Shown here in pieces: positions 26,454 through 33,552 of a stretch of 64,000 nucleotides of DNA. The stretch lies in NCBI RefSeq assembly GCF_023195775.1, contig NZ_CP096205.1, positions 2,792,001-2,856,000 of the forward strand. Reading direction: 5' to 3'. A program made the position numbers and the translations under genes. The DNA comes from Flavobacterium azooxidireducens (lineage in GTDB: Bacteria > Bacteroidota > Bacteroidia > Flavobacteriales > Flavobacteriaceae). A model generated the notes under the pieces. That model was given only the letters and a program-made list of their open reading frames with translations, was not told where the DNA came from and did no database searches. Within the stretch, counting starts at the first letter, position 1, and each line of letters starts with the position of its first letter.

Positions 26454-27151
26454 ATCAGAATATCACTTTCTAAATCTGATTTTTCAATTGTAAAATTAAA
26501 TCCGAGTTGTTCCATTAATTGAATAACCAAGTTTTTATACCAGTTTTCTGATTTGGGATGAATGTAAATCTTTTCAATTAATTGATTGATATCTACATCG
26601 ATTTTTACACCATCATTTACAGTTATATTATTTGGCGTTACATCCGAAATAATTCGAATTTCTCGTTCATATTGAAAACTTTTTCGTTTGAATAAGAAAG
26701 GAAAGAAAGTATCATCAAACGGAATATATTCTTTTTTATAATCGATATAATTGACTTCTCCAATAAACTGTTCTGTTTTTCGTTCCGGTTTCAACGCTTC
26801 TTGCAAACGTTTTACCGTTGATTGAATGGCTAAACCTTCATTGTTTTTAGTAAAAATTTGCCACATGGCAAATGATTCATATTCGTTGATATGCCAACTG
26901 CTAATCACAATTTTTTCGCGATGCGATTTATAATAATCTAAAAACTTCGGATTGTTTTCGGCAATTTTTCGAATTTCTTCGTAAGTAGGTTCGCTAAAAG
27001 TTCCTTCATATTGATCTTCAAATTTATCCGATCGCGACATGAATAATTTTTTCGAAAGCAACAAATCCAAAAACTTAGACAAATCCAAGTATTTCCATAC
27101 AATGGTATCTTGATCTGCGGGAAGAATTATATTTGGATTATGAATGTACAT
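26450..27151 (-). CDS. DUF2971 family protein
   Basis: A 233-residue soluble protein with the features I associate with DUF2971: an N-terminal WKYLDLSKFLDLLLSKKLFMSRSDKFEDQ segment (residues about 19-47), then SSWHINEYESFAMWQIF with a conserved Trp/Glu/Met cluster, and YEREIRII towards the C-terminus. The biochemical role is unknown; family members often occur in defence or accessory regions as well as singly. It is the last gene of the long leftward operon and is preceded by an ATCT-type repeat leader. It overlaps the convergent lipoprotein gene by 4 bases. Confidence 0.8.
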   Translation of the reverse strand: MYIHNPNIILPADQDTIVWKYLDLSKFLDLLLSKKLFMSRSDKFEDQYEGTFSEPTYEEIRKIAENNPKFLDYYKSHREKIVISSWHINEYESFAMWQIFTKNNEGLAIQSTVKRLQEALKPERKTEQFIGEVNYIDYKKEYIPFDDTFFPFLFKRKSFQYEREIRIISDVTPNNITVNDGVKIDVDINQLIEKIYIHPKSENWYKNLVIQLMEQLGFNFTIEKSDLESDILI

Positions 27152-27190
27152 TTTGGATTTTAGATTGTTTGATTTTTAGATTGATAGATC
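27152..27190 (-). repeat. ATCTAAAA-type short repeat in leader of DUF2971 gene
   Basis: On the minus strand the bases before ATG 27151 read as units ATCTATCA, ATCTAAAA, ATCAAACA, ATCTAAA and ATCCAAA, with period about 8 and no G. The same unit forms the 15-copy array at 50991-51110. The array also covers the stop codon of the small upstream gene. Confidence 0.7.
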
Positions 27191-27359
27191 ATTCTTTTTC
27201 TTTAGGAAATTTTGTTGAATATTGTCCTGCAGTATAGCCAGCTAAAATTAGAATAAAACTAAATTTCCCAAGCAAATCCAATTTTTCAAAATGAATCATT
27301 GCATAAAGGAATATTCCGGCAATTACCATGAAAATAATTGTGAAAGTTGTTCTTGTCAT
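27189..27359 (-). CDS. 56-residue small membrane protein
   Basis: A short open frame of 56 residues starts at ATG 27359 and has two hydrophobic helices (TFTIIFMVIAGIFLYAMI and GKFSFILILAGYTAG) joined by HFEKLDLL, with a charged tail FPKEKE. The composition is that of a genuine two-TM mini-protein. It lies between the ABC exporter and DUF2971 genes on the same strand. Function unknown. I judge it real because the codon use resembles its neighbours and the helices are well formed. Confidence 0.65.
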   Translation of the reverse strand: MTRTTFTIIFMVIAGIFLYAMIHFEKLDLLGKFSFILILAGYTAGQYSTKFPKEKE

Positions 27360-27390
27360 TTTTTGTTTTCTATGTTTATAATTTTAAAAA

Positions 27391-27420
27391 ACCCGCAACT
27401 CGCAACCCGTAACTTTCAAC
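27391..27420 (+). repeat. GCAACTC-type short tandem repeat
   Basis: The plus strand reads GCAACTC, GCAACCC, GTAACTT, TCAAC in steps of about 7 bases, directly after the ABC exporter stop. It resembles the GCAACTCA repeat at 46600-46634, but here it points against the direction of transcription. Confidence 0.55.
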
Positions 27421-29250
27421 CTACTCAAACGACTGCATCATCACCAATTTAGAATACATTCCGTTTTTGGCTAACAATTCATCGTGCGTTCCTTGCTCTA
27501 CAATTTCTCCTTTTTGCATTACCACAATCAAATCTGCTTTTTGTATAGTTGAAAGACGGTGAGCAATAACTATTGAAGTTCTATTTTGCATCATATTTTC
27601 TAAAGCAATTTGCACGAATTTTTCGCTTTCTGTATCTAATGCGGAAGTAGCTTCATCCAAAATCATGATCGGAGGATTTTTCAAAACAGCACGAGCAATC
27701 GAAAGACGTTGTTTTTGTCCGCCGGATAATTTTCCACCTGCATCACCAATGTTTGTATTGATTCCGCTCGGTAAATCTTTCACAAATTCATAAGCATTGG
27801 CAATTTTTAAAGCTTCAATGATTTCATCATCTGTTGCATTTTGTTTTCCTAAAAGAATATTGTTTTTGATGGTATCATTAAATAGGATTGAATCTTGCGT
27901 TACTAATCCCATTAAATCTCTTAAAGAATGCAAAGTCATGTTTTTAATATTTATTCCATCAATTTTTACAGTTCCTTCTTTTACATCATAAAAGCGAGTG
28001 AGTAAATTAGCAATGGTACTTTTACCACTACCGGATTGACCTACTAAAGCGACAGTTTTTCCTTTGGGAATAGTTAATGAGAAATTTTTCAAAACAATCT
28101 CATCTTCATATTTGAAATTGATGTTATCTAAAGAAATATTTTGTTCAAATGTTGTCTTATTGATGGCATCTGGTTTATCGGTTATTATGTTTTCTACTTC
28201 CAATACTTCAAAAACACGTTCTGCTGCTGCCAATCCATTTTTTACAGCATAAGATGCTTTCGAAATAGCTTTTGCAGGCGTTAATATATTATAAGCTAAT
28301 CCTAAATAAACAATAAACAACGCACCATTTAAGGATTGTTCGACTAAAACTAAATTACCACCATACCAAAGTAAGATTGCAATCACAACAATTCCCATAA
28401 ATTCACTCATAGGTGAAGCCAAGTTGTTTTTCTTACCGATGCTGTTATTTAATTTTAGTAATTTGTCAATCGAGTTGTTAAAGATGTTTTTGAAATAGCT
28501 TTCAGCATTATAGCTCTTTACAACTTTTAATCCGCTCAAACTTTCTTCTACAATTGAGATTAAATAGCCGTTTTCTTTTTGTGCATTTTGCGACTTCGAC
28601 TTTAAACTTTTACCAATTTTTGAAATGATAAATCCTGAAATTGGAATAAAAACAAATACAAAAAGCGTCAATTTTAAACTGATGTTCATCATCGCTATGA
28701 TGGCAAACAAAATGGTAAGTGGTTCTTTTACAATTAATTCTAAAATCATAAAGAATGAGTTTTGAACTTCATTCACATCACCCAACATTCTGGCCATGAT
28801 ATCACCTTTTCTTTTTTCTGAATAATAGGAAACAGGAAGTGCGATAATTTTACTGAACATTTTTTCTCTTAAATCACGGAGCACTCCGTTTTTTACCTTC
28901 GTTAAATGTTGAGAGGCCAAATAGTTAAAAAGATTTTTAAATAAAAAAGTAGAAATAACTAAGGCAACCGTTAGTAATAATGAATATTGCGGACCTTCTT
29001 CTTCTGATAATTTGGTAACATAGTATTGAAGATATTGTTTTCCGTAAGAGCCAATATTCATTATTCCAGTGTACTTCGGTAATTCAATTACACGTTCATT
29101 CATTTTAAACAATACTTCCATTAAGGGAAATAAAGCAACAAATGAAAGTGTGCTAAACAAAGCATACAATACATTAAAAGTCACATTCCAAAAAATATGT
29201 CCTTTAAATTTTTTAGCAAACGGAATTATTTTTCTTAAATTTTCATCCAT
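27421..29250 (-). CDS. MsbA-like ABC exporter (fused permease and ATPase)
   Basis: A 609-residue half-transporter. Six membrane segments fill residues 20-320, including the coupling region around SYYSEKRKGDIMARMLGDVNEVQ. The ATPase domain has Walker A GQSGSGKST near 400, the signature LSGGQKQRLSIARA, Walker B PIMILDEATSALD and the H-loop VIAHRLST. Such homodimeric exporters flip lipids or drugs; in Bacteroidota this type is often annotated as MsbA. Its ATG overlaps the phosphohexomutase stop (TAATG), which indicates translational coupling. A second exporter of the same type lies at 61003-62766. Confidence 0.92.
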   Translation of the reverse strand: MDENLRKIIPFAKKFKGHIFWNVTFNVLYALFSTLSFVALFPLMEVLFKMNERVIELPKYTGIMNIGSYGKQYLQYYVTKLSEEEGPQYSLLLTVALVISTFLFKNLFNYLASQHLTKVKNGVLRDLREKMFSKIIALPVSYYSEKRKGDIMARMLGDVNEVQNSFFMILELIVKEPLTILFAIIAMMNISLKLTLFVFVFIPISGFIISKIGKSLKSKSQNAQKENGYLISIVEESLSGLKVVKSYNAESYFKNIFNNSIDKLLKLNNSIGKKNNLASPMSEFMGIVVIAILLWYGGNLVLVEQSLNGALFIVYLGLAYNILTPAKAISKASYAVKNGLAAAERVFEVLEVENIITDKPDAINKTTFEQNISLDNINFKYEDEIVLKNFSLTIPKGKTVALVGQSGSGKSTIANLLTRFYDVKEGTVKIDGINIKNMTLHSLRDLMGLVTQDSILFNDTIKNNILLGKQNATDDEIIEALKIANAYEFVKDLPSGINTNIGDAGGKLSGGQKQRLSIARAVLKNPPIMILDEATSALDTESEKFVQIALENMMQNRTSIVIAHRLSTIQKADLIVVMQKGEIVEQGTHDELLAKNGMYSKLVMMQSFE

Positions 29251-30977
29251 TAGTTGAGTTGCATTTCTGCCACAATGTTTTTAATTTTTTGATCTAAATC
29301 AGCTTCTACTTTTTTGAAATTCTTAATAGAATCAAGTGGTTCATTAACACTAAAATAGAATTTAATTTTTGGTTCCGTTCCGCTTGGGCGGGCACAGATT
29401 TTGGTTCCGTCTTCCAAATAATAAATCAACACATCCGATTTTGGAATGTGTAGGGGTTCAATTTCATTGGTAAATAAATTCAAAACGGTAGAATTTTGAT
29501 AATCTTCCACACAAACCACGCGTTGATTATTAATTTCTTTCAACGGATTTTCGCGTAAATCAATCATCATTTGCTTGATTTCATTGGCTCCTTCAATTCC
29601 TTTTTTGGTTAATGAAATTAAATATTCTTTATAAAATCCAAAATCAACATACAAGTTTAAAAGTTCTTGATACAACGTGCTTCCGGCAGCTTTTGCCTGA
29701 GCAGCCACTTCGCAAACGAGTAGGGTAGCGGCAATAGCATCTTTATCGCGAACGGCATCGCCCACCATGTAACCAAAACTTTCTTCGCCACCGCCAATGA
29801 ATTTTTGGTTTGGAAAATCTTTAATCATTTTGGCAATCCATTTGAAACCGGTTAATCCAACTTTGCATTCTACGCCATAACCAGAAGCAATTTCAGTCAT
29901 CATTGGCGTTGATACAATGGTTGAACCTATAAATTCATTTCCGGTGATTTTGCCAGCACGTTTCCATTGTTCCAATAAAAAGGCGGTCATGATGACCATG
30001 GTTTGGTTTCCGTTTAATAACGTCATTTTTCCTTCTGAATTTCGAACGGCAATTCCTAATCGATCTCCATCAGGATCGGTTCCGATTACGATATCAGCTT
30101 TTATTTTTTCAGCTAAATCAGTTGCCATTAACAAAGCTTCCGGTTCTTCGGGATTTGGCGATTTTACAGTTGGAAAATTTCCGTCTGGTACTTCTTGTTC
30201 TTTTACGATATTTACATCGGTATAACCTGCTTTTGCCAATGTTTCAGGAATCAAAGTAATGGAAGTTCCGTGCAACGATGTGAAAACAATTTTTAAATTT
30301 TCTTTCGCTGCTTTTGGCGTGTTAAAACTAGCATTTTCTATAGATGATTTGATGAAAGCTTGATCAACTTCCGTATCAATATATTCGATTAAATCTTCGT
30401 TAGCTGAAAATTTGATTTCGCTGTATTTTAAATCTTCAATTAATTTGATGATTTCTTCGTCTTGTGGTGGAACTAATTGTCCGCCATCTTGCCAATATAC
30501 TTTGTATCCGTTGTATTCCGGCGGATTGTGCGATGCGGTTAAAACGATTCCGGCATGACAATTCAAATATTTTAGAGCAAAAGATAAAATAGGAGTAGGG
30601 CGTAAAGCCGAAAATAAATACACTTTAATTCCGTTCGCCGAAAAAACATCGGCAACCACTTTGGCTAATGTGTTGCTGTTATGACGGCAATCATAGGCAA
30701 TAACAACTTTGGTTTGTTCGTTAGGAAATGATTTTAAAATATAATCGGAAAGACCTTGTGTGTTTTTTCCAAGCGTATACTTGTTAATTCTGTTGGTTCC
30801 AACGCCCATGATTCCACGCATTCCGCCGGTTCCGAATTCTAGATTTTTATAAAAACTTTCTTCTAGTTCTTTAGGCGAAGAAGTCATCATTTCTTCAATT
30901 ATTTTGTGTGTTTCATTATCAAATACCGGCGTTAACCATTCGTTTACTTTGTCTAAGATGTTTTGTGGAATATTCAT
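29250..30977 (-). CDS. phosphohexomutase (phosphoglucomutase/phosphomannomutase)
   Basis: A 575-residue alpha-D-phosphohexomutase. It has the phosphoserine loop TASHNPPEYNGYK (near residue 145), the magnesium loop GTDPDGDRLG (near 303), the sugar-binding GGEESFGYMVGD (near 393) and the phosphate-binding RPSGTEPKIKFY (near 533). The length and the PEYNGYKVYW form fit the PGM2/PMM-like group common in Bacteroidota. It interconverts hexose 1- and 6-phosphates for sugar nucleotide or glycogen metabolism. It sits 4 bases after an ORF6N gene and overlaps the ABC exporter by one base. Confidence 0.94.
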   Translation of the reverse strand: MNIPQNILDKVNEWLTPVFDNETHKIIEEMMTSSPKELEESFYKNLEFGTGGMRGIMGVGTNRINKYTLGKNTQGLSDYILKSFPNEQTKVVIAYDCRHNSNTLAKVVADVFSANGIKVYLFSALRPTPILSFALKYLNCHAGIVLTASHNPPEYNGYKVYWQDGGQLVPPQDEEIIKLIEDLKYSEIKFSANEDLIEYIDTEVDQAFIKSSIENASFNTPKAAKENLKIVFTSLHGTSITLIPETLAKAGYTDVNIVKEQEVPDGNFPTVKSPNPEEPEALLMATDLAEKIKADIVIGTDPDGDRLGIAVRNSEGKMTLLNGNQTMVIMTAFLLEQWKRAGKITGNEFIGSTIVSTPMMTEIASGYGVECKVGLTGFKWIAKMIKDFPNQKFIGGGEESFGYMVGDAVRDKDAIAATLLVCEVAAQAKAAGSTLYQELLNLYVDFGFYKEYLISLTKKGIEGANEIKQMMIDLRENPLKEINNQRVVCVEDYQNSTVLNLFTNEIEPLHIPKSDVLIYYLEDGTKICARPSGTEPKIKFYFSVNEPLDSIKNFKKVEADLDQKIKNIVAEMQLN

Positions 30978-30981
30978 ATTC

Positions 30982-31470
30982 TTATTTTTTAAATCCTATT
31001 TTATTTCGTTCTTTCGATGAAGTTGAATTTTCTTTATCCATTAAAAAATTTAAAATTTTATAGATGTCAGGAAATTGCTTTTCTATTTCGGTTATTTTAT
31101 CATTTAATTCTTTGTAATTCAGTGCAAATTGCCTCAGCGAAACAAATGTTCTCATAATGGCAATGTTTATGGCGATTGCTTTATCAGAATTTAAAACGCT
31201 TGAAAGCATTGCAACTCCTTGTTCTGTAAAGGCAAATGGCATATACCGCAATCCACCTCTTTTTGATGTCACAATTTGTGACCTCAAACTTTCAAATTCT
31301 TCTTTACTAAGTTCAAACATAAAATCATTTGGAAAACGATTTATATTTCGTTTGACAGCTTGTTTTAGAACTTTTGTTTCGATTTCATACAAATCGGCTA
31401 AATGAAAATCGAGCATTACTTTTTGATCTCTTAACTCGATGATTTGTTGTTGAATAATTTCTAATTTCAT
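30982..31470 (-). CDS. ORF6N domain DNA-binding protein
   Basis: A 162-residue protein whose first 90 residues are an ORF6N domain: IIELRDQKVMLDFHLADLYEI, VKRNINRFPNDFMFELSKEE and LRYMPFAFTEQGVAMLSSVL. This domain is known from phage antirepressors and related bacterial regulators. The C-terminal part is a short coiled coil (ELNDKITEIEKQF). It is only 4 bases upstream of the phosphohexomutase gene, so it appears fixed in a housekeeping operon. No other phage genes are nearby. Its DNA target is unknown. Confidence 0.85.
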   Translation of the reverse strand: MKLEIIQQQIIELRDQKVMLDFHLADLYEIETKVLKQAVKRNINRFPNDFMFELSKEEFESLRSQIVTSKRGGLRYMPFAFTEQGVAMLSSVLNSDKAIAINIAIMRTFVSLRQFALNYKELNDKITEIEKQFPDIYKILNFLMDKENSTSSKERNKIGFKK

Positions 31471-31509
31471 GATTTTGGCTGTTATAAATTTTAAATGGCG
31501 TTGAGTTTT

Positions 31510-32469
31510 TTAATTCATATTTAATTCGTTTGAAATTTTATAATTTTCACTTGATTCTTTACTGCGTAATATAATTTCACCTAAAAATCCGGCTAAAAAT
31601 AATTGAGTTCCAATGATCATAGTGGTAAGCGAAATGTAAAAATACGGACTATTTGCCACTAAATCATAGGGTAAATCGTTATACATTCTGTATAATTTTG
31701 AAATTCCGATATAACCAGCAGAGCCAAATCCGATGATAAACATCAAAACACCCCAAGCACCAAAAAGATGCATCGGTCTTTTTCCGAATCGGGACAAAAA
31801 CCAAATGGTGATTAAATCCAAAAAACCATTGATAAAACGTTCCATTCCAAACTTAGTTTCTCCATATTTTCTGGCTTGATGCTTCACTACCTTTTCACCA
31901 ATTTTAGAAAAACCGGCATTTTTGGCTAACACTGGAATGTACCGATGCATTTCACCCGAAACTTCAATGTTTTTGATGACAAGATTTCTGTAAGCTTTTA
32001 AACCACAATTGAAATCATTTAATTGAACACCGGAAGTTCTTCGAGCAGCCCAATTGAATAATTTAGATGGTAAGTTTTTAGAAATAATTGAATCATATCT
32101 TTTTTTCTTCCATCCGGAAACCAAATCATAGTTTTGATTTAAAACTAAATCATATAATTCCGGAATTTCTTCAGGATTGTCTTGTAAATCAGCATCCATC
32201 GTAATCACAACGTCGCCTTGAGCTTTGGCAAATCCGGCATGAAGAGCTTGTGATTTTCCGAAGTTTTTTAGAAATCGAATGGCCTTTACGTTCGGATTTT
32301 GATTAGATAGTGATTCAATTACATTCCATGAATTATCAGTACTACCATCATCAATAAAAATAATTTCGTAGCTAAAATTATTGGAATTCATGACAAGCAC
32401 AATCCAATCATGAAGTTCTTGGAGTGAATCTTCTTCGTTAAGTAATGGAATAACTATGGATAAATTCAT
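31510..32469 (-). CDS. family 2 glycosyltransferase with C-terminal membrane anchor (GtrB/DPM1-like)
   Basis: A 319-residue glycosyltransferase. The GT-A domain has SIVIPLLNEEDSLQEL, IIFIDDGSTDNSW and the catalytic VVITMDADLQDNPEEIPELYD. Two hydrophobic segments near 235-255 and 275-300 anchor it in the inner membrane. This is the polyprenyl-phosphate sugar transferase type (GtrB, ArnC, DPM1), which makes undecaprenyl-phosphate hexose for glycan modification. It starts on the base after the stop of the DUF4199 gene, so the two are likely co-translated. The sugar donor is not predictable. Confidence 0.9.
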   Translation of the reverse strand: MNLSIVIPLLNEEDSLQELHDWIVLVMNSNNFSYEIIFIDDGSTDNSWNVIESLSNQNPNVKAIRFLKNFGKSQALHAGFAKAQGDVVITMDADLQDNPEEIPELYDLVLNQNYDLVSGWKKKRYDSIISKNLPSKLFNWAARRTSGVQLNDFNCGLKAYRNLVIKNIEVSGEMHRYIPVLAKNAGFSKIGEKVVKHQARKYGETKFGMERFINGFLDLITIWFLSRFGKRPMHLFGAWGVLMFIIGFGSAGYIGISKLYRMYNDLPYDLVANSPYFYISLTTMIIGTQLFLAGFLGEIILRSKESSENYKISNELNMN

Positions 32470-32997
32470 TTATTCTTTATTCGCAGGAGTTTTAAAAATT
32501 AAGGCAACTAACAGACCTAAAACTGAATAGAAAACAATCATAAAAAAATATGATTGAATTTGAGGCCAAGGTCCAAAATTGTCTTTATTTTCAATTTCCG
32601 TAATTGCTTTGTTGATATCTGCTGCTGGAACATTAAATTTAGCCATCATATCACGTGTCATTTTTACAATGTTATCGGTAATAACTTCCTTTGCTTCTGG
32701 ATCAATTACATTAAATAGTAGAATATTATATAAAACGTATAGTGCCATTCCAATTATAATTGGTAATATAAAACTCAAAAAAGCTTGTTTGTAAGTCATT
32801 ATACCTTTGAGAAGTTTTTTATTGATAATTGAAGTGTAGATTCCAAAACCAATTATAATAATAAAATTGACTATTCCAACCCAAGTACTTGTAAATAATG
32901 ATAAATCAACCACATACATGATGGTGGTAAAGAGAACTAAAATTATTCCTAAAATTAAACCGTAAGTTGAGCCGTTCTTTTTGATAGTATTTTCCAT
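32470..32997 (-). CDS. DUF4199 membrane protein
   Basis: A 175-residue integral membrane protein with four hydrophobic segments and the pattern GSTYGLILGIILVLFT, then KGIMTYKQAFLSFILP, then a central hydrophilic loop (110-145) before the last helix. This matches DUF4199, a Bacteroidota family of unknown function that often neighbours a GT2 gene. The start at 32997 (MENTIKKNG) is preferred over a longer hydrophobic extension to 33057. It directly abuts the glycosyltransferase gene, so a role in lipid-linked glycan synthesis is plausible. Confidence 0.8.
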   Translation of the reverse strand: MENTIKKNGSTYGLILGIILVLFTTIMYVVDLSLFTSTWVGIVNFIIIIGFGIYTSIINKKLLKGIMTYKQAFLSFILPIIIGMALYVLYNILLFNVIDPEAKEVITDNIVKMTRDMMAKFNVPAADINKAITEIENKDNFGPWPQIQSYFFMIVFYSVLGLLVALIFKTPANKE

Positions 32998-33018
32998 AAA
33001 TTTAATATATTTAATGTA

Positions 33019-33026
33019 CAAATATA
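33019..33026 (-). promoter_or_regulatory. -7 element of the DUF4199-GT2 operon
   Basis: On the minus strand TATATTTG matches TAnnTTTG exactly, 22 bases before the start at 32997. This supports the shorter start, since a start at 33057 would lie upstream of the element. Confidence 0.5.
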
Positions 33027-33092
33027 GTAATATTACAAATATGGTAAGGAAAATCAAAGTTTAAAAGAATTTAAAAAAATGTATTTTAAAGA

Positions 33093-33122
33093 TTTGAATA
33101 TTAAAAAATAGTTGTAAATTTG
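33093..33122 (+). promoter_or_regulatory. rpmE2 promoter
   Basis: TTTG, 18 bases, then TAAATTTG is an exact Bacteroidota promoter. It predicts transcription starting near 33129 and a leader of about 100 bases before the rpmE2 start. Confidence 0.8.
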
Positions 33123-33130
33123 CACGTTCA

Positions 33131-33202
33131 AAAAAGTATAAACAAAAAGTTGTGTCTCGTTTATACCTTTTCAAAATGAAAAGCCGCAAAAAGAAGCACA
33201 AC
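33131..33202 (+). promoter_or_regulatory. candidate structured ribosomal-protein leader of rpmE2
   Basis: GTATAAAC (33136-33143) pairs with GTTTATAC (33159-33166), and flanking A and T runs extend the stem. The 15-base loop contains GTTGTG (33149-33154), which is complementary to CACAAC at 33197-33202, so a pseudoknot is possible. Leaders that let L31 repress its own synthesis are known in several phyla. I infer a similar role here. Confidence 0.55.
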
Positions 33203-33208
33203 CATTAA
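33176..33208 (+). CDS. possible 10-residue basic leader peptide
   Basis: ATG at 33176 opens a ten-codon frame encoding MKSRKKKHNH, followed by TAA, inside the rpmE2 leader. Six of ten residues are basic or histidine. The CACAAC half of the possible pseudoknot is its His-Asn codons. It may be a translated leader peptide or chance; no ribosome-binding evidence can be read. Confidence 0.3.
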   Translation: MKSRKKKHNH

Positions 33209-33229
33209 TAAGAAAAAGATTTACACAAA

Positions 33230-33481
33230 ATGAAAAAAGGAATTCACCCAGAAAATTACAGATTAGTTGCTTTTAAAGACATGTCAAACGAAGATGTTTT
33301 TATCACTAAATCTACTGTTGAAACAAAAGAAACAATTACACACGAAGGAGTTGAATATCCGGTGTTTAAAATGGAGATATCAAGAACATCTCACCCATTT
33401 TATACAGGTAAATCTAAACTTATCGATACTGCAGGTCGTATTGATAAATTTAAAACTAAATATGCTAGCAGAGCTAAATAA
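33230..33481 (+). CDS. rpmE2: 50S ribosomal protein L31 type B
   Basis: The 83-residue product begins [20 protein letters not shown] and contains [29 protein letters not shown], here quoted across residues 46-74, which is the type B L31 pattern. It has no cysteine, so it is the zinc-independent (C-minus) form. It belongs to the large ribosomal subunit at the intersubunit bridge. It is a single gene with a strong promoter, a structured leader and a bidirectional terminator. Confidence 0.97.
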   Translation: MKKGIHPENYRLVAFKDMSNEDVFITKSTVETKETITHEGVEYPVFKMEISRTSHPFYTGKSKLIDTAGRIDKFKTKYASRAK

Positions 33482-33500
33482 GTTCTCGCTACAAATCATA

Positions 33501-33530
33501 AAAAAAATCCCGAGCAATCGGGATTTTTTG
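33501..33530. terminator. bidirectional terminator
   Basis: AAAATCCCGA pairs with TCGGGATTTT around a short GCAA loop, flanked by A and T runs on either side. It separates rpmE2 from the convergent SPOR-protein gene. Confidence 0.88.
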
Positions 33531-33552
33531 TTTTTATAGGTTTTATTATCTT

